From Candidatus Poseidoniaceae archaeon (GTDB lineage Archaea; Thermoplasmatota; Poseidoniia; Poseidoniales; Poseidoniaceae), in the NCBI GenBank assembly GCA_030741455.1, contig JASLVI010000020.1, positions 1 to 16,224 on the forward strand: DNA of 16,224 bases, written 5' to 3'. The position numbers and the translations under genes were made by a program. Numbering within the stretch: position 1 is the first letter of the stretch; each line of letters starts with the position of its first letter. Positions 1 to 7,678 of this stretch are shown here, in pieces. Under the pieces are notes generated by a model that was not told where the DNA came from, searched no databases, and saw only the letters and a list, made by a program, of their open reading frames with translations.

Positions 1-9
1 CCGAAGCCG

Positions 10-594
10 ATGACGGTTTTCGCACATTTTGTGATGCTATCAGGCATTGGCGGTTTTGGACTTGTAGCGGGTGTGTATCAATTGGCCCAAACACAGCGTG
101 ATGTGTTGGTTGCACCTTATGCTGGACTCATGTTTTGTGTAGGCGTTGTCGGACTCATGGTACAAACATGGGAAGATCTCTCCACGCTTGAACAATGGGC
201 AGCGTTCCTGACAATTGTGGTTTTAGGAGGGGGCGAAACCTGGCTTATTTTCCGAGGTTTATTGATTGGAAAACTCCCTCGAGCATGGTCTCAAGCGGGA
301 ATGATTGCTCTTCTTCAAGGCCGATTAACTGGAAGGAATGGAGCTATCGAGTGTTTCGAAAAAGGCTGGGATGCGGATGAAGAGCATCTCAATCCAATGG
401 CATATGTCGCACTTCATCGAATTCACCTTTTCTTAGGACAACGTGATGAGGCCGATATGTGGAAAGACAATCTAGATCGTGAGGGAGGCGAAGCCGCCGT
501 AGCCTACGAATACATTCGTGCCATACATGATGCTCTATCGGATTTGGATGCAGAAGCAGCAAATCGTCTGCCAAAATTGGATGAAGAAGAGTGA
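10..594 (+). CDS. Membrane protein with C-terminal TPR-like helices, function unknown
   Basis: I do not recognise this family. The product is 194 residues from the ATG at 10. The same frame is open back to base 1 (Pro-Lys-Pro before the Met), so the true start may lie outside the window. The first 85 residues hold three hydrophobic helices, at about 4-26, 37-55 and 64-85. The remaining 110 residues are soluble and alpha-helical. Residues 95-150 resemble two tetratricopeptide-like helix pairs (an ALLQGRLTGRNGAIECF-type pair, then a YVALHRIHLFLGQRDEA-type pair). An acidic tail (LDEEE) ends the protein. A membrane-anchored protein-protein interaction role is inference. It is followed by a separate promoter and gene, so an operon with its neighbour is not evident. 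Confidence 0.72.
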   Translation: MTVFAHFVMLSGIGGFGLVAGVYQLAQTQRDVLVAPYAGLMFCVGVVGLMVQTWEDLSTLEQWAAFLTIVVLGGGETWLIFRGLLIGKLPRAWSQAGMIALLQGRLTGRNGAIECFEKGWDADEEHLNPMAYVALHRIHLFLGQRDEADMWKDNLDREGGEAAVAYEYIRAIHDALSDLDAEAANRLPKLDEEE

Positions 595-643
595 CGGAAT
601 TCGACAGTTCCTTTCCATATTCCTCCCGAATCCGCACAAAAAC

Positions 644-656
644 GAGATAATTTAAA
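644..656 (+). promoter_or_regulatory. TATA-like box for the small membrane protein gene
   Basis: An A/T run (GATAATTTAAAG) lies about 25-35 bases before the ATG at 681, in an 86-base gap. This is the spacing expected for an archaeal TATA box driving a message that starts at or just before the start codon. No Shine-Dalgarno sequence is seen near 681. Confidence 0.45.
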
Positions 657-680
657 GAACATAAAGGTCGATTTATTACT

Positions 681-938
681 ATGAACAAACAGATTCCAGT
701 GAGAATTTTCTTTTGGATGGCAATGGTCTGGGCAGCTGCAAACTTGTTCGCACAAGCCGTCTACATAGGATTCTATGGCGTTCCATTCGACGGACTTGCC
801 ATGATCGATTCGCTCGGAAACTGGTATTATCTTCTTGTTGCAATTGAAATCGGCGTATGGGTCTATGTTGCAATCTTCTTCGTTAAACGCCTTCTCTTCA
901 GAGTCAATTCTTCAACGCAAATTCAAGTGAACCATTGA
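681..938 (+). CDS. Small two-helix membrane protein, function unknown
   Basis: The product is 85 residues, too short and plain to assign to a family. Two hydrophobic segments are visible, at about residues 8-31 (RIFFWMAMVWAAANLFAQAV) and 48-70 (WYYLLVAIEIGVWVYVAIFF). A basic patch (VKRLLFR) follows the second helix, and by the positive-inside rule that end would be cytoplasmic. The start is the ATG at 681, supported by the TATA-like element about 28 bases upstream. The hydrophobic spacing and intact frame make it a likely real gene rather than a chance open frame. It sits alone between the upstream membrane/TPR gene and the DUF2203 gene. Confidence 0.65.
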   Translation: MNKQIPVRIFFWMAMVWAAANLFAQAVYIGFYGVPFDGLAMIDSLGNWYYLLVAIEIGVWVYVAIFFVKRLLFRVNSSTQIQVNH

Positions 939-969
939 AACTGATATGCTGCATCGATTTCATCCGATG

Positions 970-979
970 AGATTAAGTG
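970..979 (+). promoter_or_regulatory. TATA-like box for the DUF2203 gene
   Basis: The element AGATTAAGTG is centred about 27 bases before the ATG at 1002. No good Shine-Dalgarno sequence precedes that ATG. Together these suggest a leaderless or near-leaderless transcript. Confidence 0.35.
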
Positions 980-1001
980 GTGCCACGAAGAACATGCGCT
1001 C

Positions 1002-1484
1002 ATGTTCAATCTTGACAGAGAACCATTGTTTTCTGGTCAACCCATGCAATTAGAGGATTTGAACGAGGAAGATGCTGAACGATTGGACATTGATAATTTG
1101 AGCATCCTTAGCATTGATCAAGTGCGTGAGTCATTACCCAACGTTGAGCGACAACTGTCAACACTTCAAGCCATTGTTGACGAGGCCCATGATATGACTG
1201 AAGAGATCGAAATCCTCCTTGAAACGCTCCCTCCTGAACACCCACATGTCATTGAAATGTCGGAATTACTCGGTGGGCTTGTAGCTCATTGGCAACAAAC
1301 CATCGCTCGAATTGAGCAACAGGGTGCGCGAGTTGCTGGACTTGATCCTGGCCGAATCGAATGGTATGGGGTGGTCGATAATCATCTTATGTTGTATTCT
1401 TGGGCCTGCGGTGAATCAGATATTGAGTGGTATTATGGGCTCGATGAAGGCTTTTCTTCCCGAAAACCACTCATAGAAGCATGA
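1002..1484 (+). CDS. DUF2203 family protein
   Basis: The product is 160 residues. From about residue 36 it matches the DUF2203 pattern as I know it: an opening S(I/L)DQVRESLPNVERQLSTL segment, a central helical region, and a closing block. The closing block includes V-AGLDPGRIEWYG, LYSWACGE, and IEWYYGLDEGFSSRKPL, equivalent to the family's usual GLVDFP, LCWRLGE, and FWHELDAGFAGRQPL blocks. The first 35 residues are an acidic extension not typical of short family members. The biochemical role of DUF2203 is unknown. It is followed after 24 bases by the cobalamin adenosyltransferase gene, whose Shine-Dalgarno-like GGGGAG lies in the gap, so the two are probably co-transcribed. A link between this family and cobalamin is suggested only by this neighbour. 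Confidence 0.8.
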   Translation: MFNLDREPLFSGQPMQLEDLNEEDAERLDIDNLSILSIDQVRESLPNVERQLSTLQAIVDEAHDMTEEIEILLETLPPEHPHVIEMSELLGGLVAHWQQTIARIEQQGARVAGLDPGRIEWYGVVDNHLMLYSWACGESDIEWYYGLDEGFSSRKPLIEA

Positions 1485-1499
1485 CTTCCAACGAATGAA

Positions 1500-1505
1500 G
1501 GGGAG
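1500..1505 (+). promoter_or_regulatory. Shine-Dalgarno-like site of the adenosyltransferase
   Basis: GGGGAG ends three bases before the ATG at 1509. This is short spacing, but it supports that start for a second gene in an operon. Confidence 0.4.
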
Positions 1506-1508
1506 TCT

Positions 1509-2207
1509 ATGGTTCGAATTGATCGAGTGCATACTGGCGGAGGAAACGATGGCGAATCCTCACTTGTTGATGGGAGCCGACGCTCAAAATCAGATGCTCG
1601 TTTTTCTGTGGTTGGTGATTGCGACGAACTCAATTCAATCATCGGTTTAGTACGTATGGAATGTTCTCGATTGCCAATGCAACACCGCGATGGAGGGGAG
1701 CGCAAAGGGGCAGGAAGAGTTCATTTCATCTGCGATGCTGCCTTATCTCGAATACAACATGAATTATTCGACCTCGGAGCCGAACTTGCATGTCCTCCTG
1801 ATAAGGTACCTGAGTACATGGCTCTCATCGATGAGGCTCAAGCGGATACATTGGTGTCGGATATGGATGCTTGGCTGAGTCAAGTTGAACCCCTGACATC
1901 ATTCATACTCCCAGCAGGAGGGCCGCCACAAGCCGTTCTTCATCATGCTCGCACTGTTGCCCGTCGATTGGAACGGGGTGTTGTCCATCTTCGCGAGAAT
2001 GAAGGCGAGGATTCTGTCCGTCCACTTGTTTTGGTTTACATCAACCGTCTATCCGATTGGTTGTTTGTGCTCAGTCGATGGATTACCGCAGTCCTTGGAG
2101 AGGAAGAGATGCTGTGGCTTCCACTTGGCAAAAGAGGCAAAGAAGACGGTATCGCCGCCTCCATTCTTCGCCAGGCAGAACATGATTCAGATTTAGATCA
2201 TATCTAA
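1509..2207 (+). CDS. Cob(I)alamin adenosyltransferase, PduO type
   Basis: This enzyme transfers the adenosyl group of ATP to cob(I)alamin to make coenzyme B12, the cofactor of enzymes such as methylmalonyl-CoA mutase. The 232-residue product carries the PduO-type signatures in order. These are the N-terminal ATP loop HTGGGNDGESSLVDGSRRSK (residues 8-27), GDCDELNSIIG (36-46), and QHELFDLGAELACP (83-96). They continue with FILPAGGPPQAVLHHARTVA (132-151), RRLERGVV (152-159, holding the Arg and Glu of the active site), and YINRLSDWLFVLSRW (177-191). A Gly/Arg-rich loop at about 56-71 looks like an insertion between helices. The C-terminal tail after 208 is longer than in many homologues. It overlaps the convergent Nudix gene by four bases. 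Confidence 0.93.
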   Translation: MVRIDRVHTGGGNDGESSLVDGSRRSKSDARFSVVGDCDELNSIIGLVRMECSRLPMQHRDGGERKGAGRVHFICDAALSRIQHELFDLGAELACPPDKVPEYMALIDEAQADTLVSDMDAWLSQVEPLTSFILPAGGPPQAVLHHARTVARRLERGVVHLRENEGEDSVRPLVLVYINRLSDWLFVLSRWITAVLGEEEMLWLPLGKRGKEDGIAASILRQAEHDSDLDHI

Positions 2208-2608
2208 TTTGAAGCTTTGACTTTCTCCCATGCCTGATGAACAACAGTTCGGGTTTCATCATGCGTTAATTGAGCCAGAGCTTGTTCCCAATCCAACCAG
2301 AGATGATCTCGATGTTCATGAGAGAGTGTCACATCGAGCGTTTCCGTTTCCGCCAAGAACCAGAAGACTTCTTTGTCTCGTTTACGACCTTTGTGCCGAT
2401 AGCTATAGGCTGTGCGTTCAACAAAATCTTCATCAAAAACCAAGTCGGTAATTCCAGTCTCCTCAGCCAGTTCGCGTCGAACAGTAGCGATGTAATCAAC
2501 ATCCGTGGTTTCAACGTGGCCCTTCGGCAAATCCCAATGTCCTTGCGGATATTGAAGCAACAAGACACTATCGATGTTGACCAAGACAACTCCGCATGAC
2601 GTCTCCAT
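2204..2608 (-). CDS. Nudix hydrolase, Ap4A hydrolase-like
   Basis: The product is 134 residues and resembles the asymmetrical diadenosine tetraphosphatase (NUDT2-like) branch of the Nudix superfamily, which cleaves Ap4A to ATP and AMP. The diagnostic stretches are VLLLQYPQGHWDLPKGHVE (residues 15-33), the Nudix core RRELAEETGI (44-53), and LSHEHRDHLWLDWEQAL (95-111). The last resembles the LSHEH-WL block of Ap4A hydrolases. The metal-binding RE-x2-EE residues (R45, E46, E49, E50) are intact. The box from G30 to I53 is 24 residues rather than the standard 23, with ETTDVD replacing the usual EPGE turn. The start is the ATG at 2608. Its 3' end overlaps the adenosyltransferase by four bases, and it diverges from the DHH gene across 103 bases. 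Substrate is inferred from the family. Confidence 0.88.
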   Translation of the reverse strand: METSCGVVLVNIDSVLLLQYPQGHWDLPKGHVETTDVDYIATVRRELAEETGITDLVFDEDFVERTAYSYRHKGRKRDKEVFWFLAETETLDVTLSHEHRDHLWLDWEQALAQLTHDETRTVVHQAWEKVKASN

Positions 2609-2682
2609 CGCATCCCTCTCCGTTTCTTCCTACAACCAATATGGTTTGATATCTTCGCGCCGTGTTGTTGCTTCAAGAGGTT

Positions 2683-2690
2683 CAATATAC
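2683..2690 (+). promoter_or_regulatory. TATA box for the DHH gene
   Basis: CAATATAC is centred 25 bases before the GTG at 2712. It fits a leaderless message starting on a GTG, and no Shine-Dalgarno sequence is present. Confidence 0.5.
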
Positions 2691-2711
2691 GTCGAATTTT
2701 GACGTTGAAAC

Positions 2712-3689
2712 GTGACGGCCAAATCGACCTATCCAGACGTCCATCGAATCATAGCTGATTCGGATCTTGATGGAATGTGTGCTGCCGTCGTTTTGAAGAA
2801 AGCATATCCAGACGCAGAGGTTCATTTCGCACATGCAGCCCTGATTCGTTCGGGCATCATCGATGATTTGATCGACGACCGAACGGTGACGGTTGACCTC
2901 CCATTCCATCCCAAGAGTGGTTGGTATCTCGATCACCATCTTACCAACAAACCGTCCGATTCTGAGCATGCAGAATTCACATCACGAGGAGGTATTGTCC
3001 ATTGGGATCATACGCCATCAGCAGCTCGACTAGCGTTTGATATGTTCCGCGAGGAATTTGAATTTCCTCATCTTGAAGCCATCATGCCACTTGTTGATGC
3101 TCTTGATTCAGGAGGAATTTCGCTTGAAACATTTCTTGAGGATGGGCCATTGCTTCAACTTTCGAGGACATTAAATTACAATGATGTAGATTACATGCAT
3201 CATCTCCTTTCTTTATTCCAGAGATGCACATCGATGAACGAAATTTATGCCGATGAAACCATTCAACAACGAATGGCTGAGGCCAGAACATCTCGTGAAG
3301 AATTGATGGAACTCGTATCCGAAAGAACGACCATTGTTAACCGACTTGCAATTTGTCGTCTTGAAAATACAGGACATCGTTCAAACGGGTATCTTATCAC
3401 TGCATTTTCTGGAAAGGATGCGGACGCATGCTGTATTATCCATGGGTATAGTGATGGGGAGGTTGGAAGCAAAACGCGCCCACCACTTTCAGCGAGTTTT
3501 TACGCGAATTCATTTTTGCCGGAGGGGCAAGATCGATATGATTTGTCGAGGCTTGCAACAGAGTTTGACCCACATGGAGGAGGCCATGCAAATGCTTGTG
3601 GATGTCGAATTCAACCCCCCGGTCTTGAGTCAAATCTATCGAGATGGCTAGCGATGTGGGATGATCGAGAACATTCACTCCGAATGTAA
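2712..3689 (+). CDS. DHH/DHHA1 family phosphoesterase
   Basis: The 325-residue product belongs to the DHH phosphoesterase superfamily (relatives of RecJ and oligoribonuclease/cyclic-dinucleotide phosphodiesterases). The motifs run in family order: ADSDLDGMCAA (15-25, first metal site), VDLPFHP (61-67), YLDHH (72-76, the DHH signature), TPSAARLAFD (101-110) and PLVDALDSGG (126-135). The C-terminal DHHA1-like substrate-binding domain ends in DPHGGGHANACGCRI (286-300), the GGGH motif. The start is the GTG at 2712, chosen because the TATA element CAATATAC is centred 25 bases upstream. The next in-frame ATG would be inside the conserved core. Substrate (short RNA, cyclic dinucleotide or other) cannot be told from sequence. 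It faces the DUF4079-like gene tail to tail with two bases between stops. Confidence 0.88.
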   Translation: MTAKSTYPDVHRIIADSDLDGMCAAVVLKKAYPDAEVHFAHAALIRSGIIDDLIDDRTVTVDLPFHPKSGWYLDHHLTNKPSDSEHAEFTSRGGIVHWDHTPSAARLAFDMFREEFEFPHLEAIMPLVDALDSGGISLETFLEDGPLLQLSRTLNYNDVDYMHHLLSLFQRCTSMNEIYADETIQQRMAEARTSREELMELVSERTTIVNRLAICRLENTGHRSNGYLITAFSGKDADACCIIHGYSDGEVGSKTRPPLSASFYANSFLPEGQDRYDLSRLATEFDPHGGGHANACGCRIQPPGLESNLSRWLAMWDDREHSLRM

Positions 3690-3691
3690 TC

Positions 3692-4156
3692 TTAGATAAC
3701 TTGGAATGTGTAGATGAGTCCTAAGAAGGCATGAATCATCACCAATGCCATCATCATGTCCGATGCTCGGCCATGCTTTGTTCGTTCAACCGCAAAGGAT
3801 TCATTCTGTTCAATTTTCTCCGCAGTCTTTCGTCCATACTTGACAACAAGCCACAGCAGAATGAGTCCGATTGGACCGGAAAAGCCGTGAATATTTTGTG
3901 GAAGAAGGTTGGATGTCCAATCATCATTGTCGATGATTCCAGATATTGCTCGAGCGATAAATGCGATGGCTGCAAGAGAAATGCCCGCCCAAAGCAACCA
4001 TTCTCCATGACGTTGGTGTTGCACCAATGCTTTCTTGCGTTCCTCTCCTCGTAAGGCCATGCCTCGTTTCCGCCAACCATACTGACGTATGAGCCAAAAG
4101 ACGAAGATTGCAGCAAGAACGGGATGAATCAGCATAATGATGGTTCGAACTTGCAA
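3692..4156 (-). CDS. Four-helix membrane protein, DUF4079-like
   Basis: The product is 154 residues with four membrane helices at about 5-23, 52-70, 92-107 and 132-152. It recalls DUF4079, a family I know from cyanobacteria and some archaea. Shared features are HP near the start (H11), an R-H pair before helix 2 (QHQRHGEW, H47/H50), a His at the head of helix 3 (NIHGFSG, H90) and RTKHGRASD before helix 4 (H128). Spaced histidines in a four-helix bundle can bind haem, as in cytochrome b561-type proteins. That role is inference. The start is set at the TTG at 4156 because GGGGGGAG ends four bases before it. An ATG at 4135 is the alternative and would give MLIHPVLA. The DUF4079 assignment is from memory of the pattern. 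Confidence 0.75.
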   Translation of the reverse strand: MQVRTIIMLIHPVLAAIFVFWLIRQYGWRKRGMALRGEERKKALVQHQRHGEWLLWAGISLAAIAFIARAISGIIDNDDWTSNLLPQNIHGFSGPIGLILLWLVVKYGRKTAEKIEQNESFAVERTKHGRASDMMMALVMIHAFLGLIYTFQVI

Positions 4157-4192
4157 AACACTCCCCCCTGAACAATACGACGAAAGAGAGAC

Positions 4193-4200
4193 TTGAATTA
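4193..4200. promoter_or_regulatory. Candidate shared A/T element between DUF4079-like and PIN genes
   Basis: TTGAATTA (TAATTCAA on the other strand) is the most A/T-rich motif in this 108-base divergent gap. On the minus strand it lies about 40 bases before the TTG at 4156, leaving a short leader that contains GGGGGGAG. On the plus strand it lies about 70 bases before the ATG at 4265. The assignment is weak. Confidence 0.25.
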
Positions 4201-4264
4201 CGTTTCTCTTGTGACTTCGTCGGTGAGTTCAAAGGGTGGAGGTCGAGGGAATGGTGGGGGCACT

Positions 4265-7200
4265 ATGCAAGAATCGTATCTCGCAGCCTGTCTTGAAGCA
4301 GGTTTCAAGACTGTGAAGAGTCGACGACTCAATGCCGTTGGGCGATGCCCTGAATTTACATTGATGGAGAAACCATGGAAGGAATTGGTGAAATTAGCTC
4401 TTCTTGAAACGGAGATACCAGGTCAGGACGAGGATGGAGAAACCATCGCCCCATCGCCACGATTCCGTCGAGGACGACGCCGAGGACGGCAACAATCAAC
4501 GACACCTTCTCCAGATGACGTCAAAGCAATGGAGGATGAGTCTCCAGCTCTCCGATTTGCACTACTTCTTGTAAACAAATTCCTTCATCCAGATATTTGG
4601 TCAGACGATGAGCACGGACCACTCGAAACTGAAATGCGAACAATTTGTCTTGAGCAAGGCGTTCATTCTGTTTGGCATGAAATGGCGAAACGTTGTGATG
4701 TTTTTGGTCAGTTTTCTGCTTGCCCGATTTCTGAAGTCAAGACCAAATCATCAAGCAAGAAATTCGATTTGTCTGAAATCACCATCGATCCATTCGATGT
4801 TCAATCTTGTCTTGACGTTTTCAAAACCATTCCAGATGGAGAATACACTGCGGAACAACTTGTCGCAATGAAACGCCTGATTAAGCGCCTTTCTTCTGGA
4901 AAGTGGCCGAATGTGGAGTCTCTCTTGCTTGAGTTTGATGGTTCACTTTCGCTCGTATCCTTCCTTATCGCACTCAACACAGATTCAACGACTGAAGACA
5001 TTCTTGAACGACTTCGTAAGGCGAACAAACCACTCGCTGAACGATATGAATTGGTGATGTCTCTTACTCAGAAAGGAATCGAATGGGATGATGCTTATCT
5101 TATGCAAAAAGATGATGATTTGGGACGTGCATTACAAAAATTGGTCTGGCTTAACGGGCCCATTGAGCAAATGAATCCCACAACTGAACAGTTGGAGGCT
5201 GGATTGGATCTTCTTACAGAAGAACAAGCACCAACCCATCGAGTTGATGTCATTCGTTGGAAAATGCTTCAACGCTATGTTGAAGAAGAACGGGCTGAAG
5301 ATGCTCTTCAAATCATCAAGTCGATCTCACTTGAACATGATTCGGATGCCTCTGAACTCCTTCCTCTCTTGATTCAACTGAACAATTCGGTGGCATTTGA
5401 TTGGCTTGAATCAAATTTGAGCAACATTGACGAAGGCGGTTTGGTATCCATCGCTTGTGAAGATGTTATTCCCATAACGCTACGTGCACGATCCCTCATT
5501 TTGCTTAGAGAACAGGATGGCGAGGGCTGGCTTGAAGTTCAATCCCTTGCAGTCCATGTTTTTGTTCAAACCCTCAACTTTGATGAACTATCGGCAATCT
5601 TACTCGATAATGACATCGCGATTCCATCACATCCTCATGAAACGCTCATGGTTGCACATTTGTTGAGCGCAAACCATGTTGAAGAACATTGGACGAAGGC
5701 CCGTGAAGCACGGAAAAAGGCACTACAAGTGATTCAATCAACAGACGTTCCCGAATCAATTGGCGATGATGAGTACAAACTCCTTCTCCTTCTTGAAGGT
5801 CGAATTGAAGAATCCGTTGGTAAACTTGAGCTAACAGGATCGCTAACGAAAAATGGAATAAAAGCCATCAATCAAATCGTCAACGCTCTTTCTTCAGGAG
5901 GGTCGCACCTCGTCGATGAAAAGCATTTGAACAATCTTATTGAATCATTGGAAGAGGGAGAAATTACGGGCCTTGGAGAGGCACTTCTAAGAACGATTGT
6001 ATCCAAACTTCGCCTCAATAATGCCCGCTTATCTCTTGAACGTGGAGATGATTCGGGAACTGTCATAGAAACGCTTGAAATTGTCCTCGACCAACCATCA
6101 ATTCCTTTCCCAATCGTTGATGGTGTACGGGAATTGATGTACGAGTTTGATCTTGGAATCGAAGCGTTGGTCCATTGGTATCAGCACCATCATCAGCGTT
6201 CGATTTGGGCCCTTCTTTCACAAGCTTCTCTTGAAGCATCGCAAGGCAAAAATCTCTCAGCAGCTCGATTGTTTAAGCGAGCGGCGGATTCAGAATATTT
6301 TGCATATGACGAAGAAATTATGCTGTACAGAAAAGCATTGATTCATTTTGCCTTTGACCAGAGATGGGGTGAAGCAAAACAACTTCTCTCAGAACACCCC
6401 AATCTCCGAGCAGCGATAACGAGAAGATTCCAACTGTACCTCGATGTCTCACACAAAGCATCGATTCAAGAGACTGCAAAAGCAACATCGATGTTGAAGA
6501 ATTTTGTGAAGAAGCAAGAAACCTATGTTGAACAAACCGAAGAAGGTGAGCGCACAAGGGTGAAGACCGTGTACCAAGAAGATGTGCTGGATTTGTTGCA
6601 CACGTACCCTGATGAACACCCCAAACCACTTCCAAGAGAGCCGTTTACTGGACGACTCCTTGCAGCAACCAATGCTTTACAACGTGATTACAGAACACAA
6701 AGTTCGAAGTCCTTTGATCGACGATATCGAGACATCATGTTAATGCGGAATCCAGATCCGATGGAAGTGCATACATTAGCACAGCAAGCGAGCGAAACAT
6801 CACCTCTCGATGCACTTCGAATTCTTGAACGAGCGCAATTATCCGGTCGTTTTGGTGATCGAAATAAGTCATTCGCGAATTTAGAGAAAATGTTGTTCCA
6901 TCGCCACCAATCCGAAATTCGGACATCAGACCGACGATATCTGCGCCACCTTCCATTGAAACCTCTTGTCCTGGTCGATACCAACATCGTTATCGATGCA
7001 CTGTATCAACGAATCCAAGAGAGAATTAACCGTTCGAATCATTTTGAAGATTCAACGAATCAACGTTCGCACTTCGCTGGATATCTCTTGTATCTCGCTT
7101 CAAATGGTAAGGTCGATTTGTGGTTGCCGAAGGTTGTACGAAGTGAGGTTGAAAATATTGCTCGTTCAATCAACGATATTCGTTCGAGATTTGAAAATGC

Positions 7201-7654
7201 CCTCGTTGATAGTGATGTGCTTGAATCAACTATTTCTACAGAGAACATGAAAACGATCGTTGATGAAATCATCTCAGAATTTAGTACATGGAATGGAAAC
7301 TCTGATGAAATTGAATCTGAGGCGGTTAGTGACGAAATCAAAACTTCAGTGGATGAATTTTTGACCCAGCATGGAGAAATCTATGATGAATTAACAAAGA
7401 TGCGCCAACACTACGAAGGCAAGAATATTCGAACCGAGATCGATGGAAAGAAAATCTATCCACAAAATCCGGATCGAAAGATTATGCAATATGCAGCAGT
7501 TCTTTCGAATCTACCAATCGATAATGTTGGTTCGATCGTTGTTGCAACACATGATGGCGATTTCACCGTCGTTGCACGCGCATTTGAGGAACGGTTTGGA
7601 TTTGGAATTGCCAAGAACAGTCGAACGCTGAAGCAATGGCTGCGCGAATCTTGA
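4265..7654 (+). CDS. Giant helical-repeat protein with C-terminal PIN nuclease domain
   Basis: The product is 1129 residues from the ATG at 4265. I prefer this start because GGTGGGGG lies just upstream, and because the 24 residues added by a TTG at 4193 are low-complexity Ser/Gly. The C-terminal 230 residues form a PIN-type metal-dependent nuclease domain: LVLVDTNIVIDAL (first Asp D905), SEVENIA (E961/E963), NPDRKIMQYA (D1070) and VVATHDGDF (D1097/D1099). About 105 residues rich in acidic helices sit between the second and third sites. The first 880 residues match no family I recognise. They are almost all alpha-helical, with TPR-like pairs most visible at 645-740 and 840-880. A basic RRGRRRGR patch (68-75) could bind nucleic acid. 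An RNA-cleaving role is inferred. A hairpin lies across the stop codon. Confidence 0.85.
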   Translation: MQESYLAACLEAGFKTVKSRRLNAVGRCPEFTLMEKPWKELVKLALLETEIPGQDEDGETIAPSPRFRRGRRRGRQQSTTPSPDDVKAMEDESPALRFALLLVNKFLHPDIWSDDEHGPLETEMRTICLEQGVHSVWHEMAKRCDVFGQFSACPISEVKTKSSSKKFDLSEITIDPFDVQSCLDVFKTIPDGEYTAEQLVAMKRLIKRLSSGKWPNVESLLLEFDGSLSLVSFLIALNTDSTTEDILERLRKANKPLAERYELVMSLTQKGIEWDDAYLMQKDDDLGRALQKLVWLNGPIEQMNPTTEQLEAGLDLLTEEQAPTHRVDVIRWKMLQRYVEEERAEDALQIIKSISLEHDSDASELLPLLIQLNNSVAFDWLESNLSNIDEGGLVSIACEDVIPITLRARSLILLREQDGEGWLEVQSLAVHVFVQTLNFDELSAILLDNDIAIPSHPHETLMVAHLLSANHVEEHWTKAREARKKALQVIQSTDVPESIGDDEYKLLLLLEGRIEESVGKLELTGSLTKNGIKAINQIVNALSSGGSHLVDEKHLNNLIESLEEGEITGLGEALLRTIVSKLRLNNARLSLERGDDSGTVIETLEIVLDQPSIPFPIVDGVRELMYEFDLGIEALVHWYQHHHQRSIWALLSQASLEASQGKNLSAARLFKRAADSEYFAYDEEIMLYRKALIHFAFDQRWGEAKQLLSEHPNLRAAITRRFQLYLDVSHKASIQETAKATSMLKNFVKKQETYVEQTEEGERTRVKTVYQEDVLDLLHTYPDEHPKPLPREPFTGRLLAATNALQRDYRTQSSKSFDRRYRDIMLMRNPDPMEVHTLAQQASETSPLDALRILERAQLSGRFGDRNKSFANLEKMLFHRHQSEIRTSDRRYLRHLPLKPLVLVDTNIVIDALYQRIQERINRSNHFEDSTNQRSHFAGYLLYLASNGKVDLWLPKVVRSEVENIARSINDIRSRFENALVDSDVLESTISTENMKTIVDEIISEFSTWNGNSDEIESEAVSDEIKTSVDEFLTQHGEIYDELTKMRQHYEGKNIRTEIDGKKIYPQNPDRKIMQYAAVLSNLPIDNVGSIVVATHDGDFTVVARAFEERFGFGIAKNSRTLKQWLRES

Positions 7655-7660
7655 GATTCG
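7645..7660. terminator. Hairpin over the PIN-gene stop codon, possible bidirectional terminator
   Basis: A perfect 6-base-pair stem CGAATC/GATTCG with a TTGA loop spans the TGA stop (7652-7654) of the PIN gene. It is followed on the plus strand by TTTCAGATTCTTTCATC. The isocitrate dehydrogenase gene ends only 24 bases away on the other strand, so the stem could serve both transcripts. Archaeal termination relies mainly on T-runs, so the role of the stem is uncertain. Confidence 0.35.
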
Positions 7661-7678
7661 TTTCAGATTCTTTCATCA

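Noticed and set aside
3754..4116. 120-residue minus-strand open frame over the DUF4079-like gene
   Set aside because: It is another frame of the same strand without membrane helices or conserved blocks. The overlapping frame gives four clean helices.
4193..4264. TTG start adding 24 residues to the PIN protein
   Set aside because: The added residues are low-complexity Ser/Gly encoded by promoter-like DNA. The ATG at 4265 has a G-rich ribosome-binding-like stretch before it.
4265..7654. PIN domain as a VapC toxin of a toxin-antitoxin pair
   Set aside because: The domain is fused to an 880-residue scaffold, and no small antitoxin-like gene precedes or follows it on the same strand.
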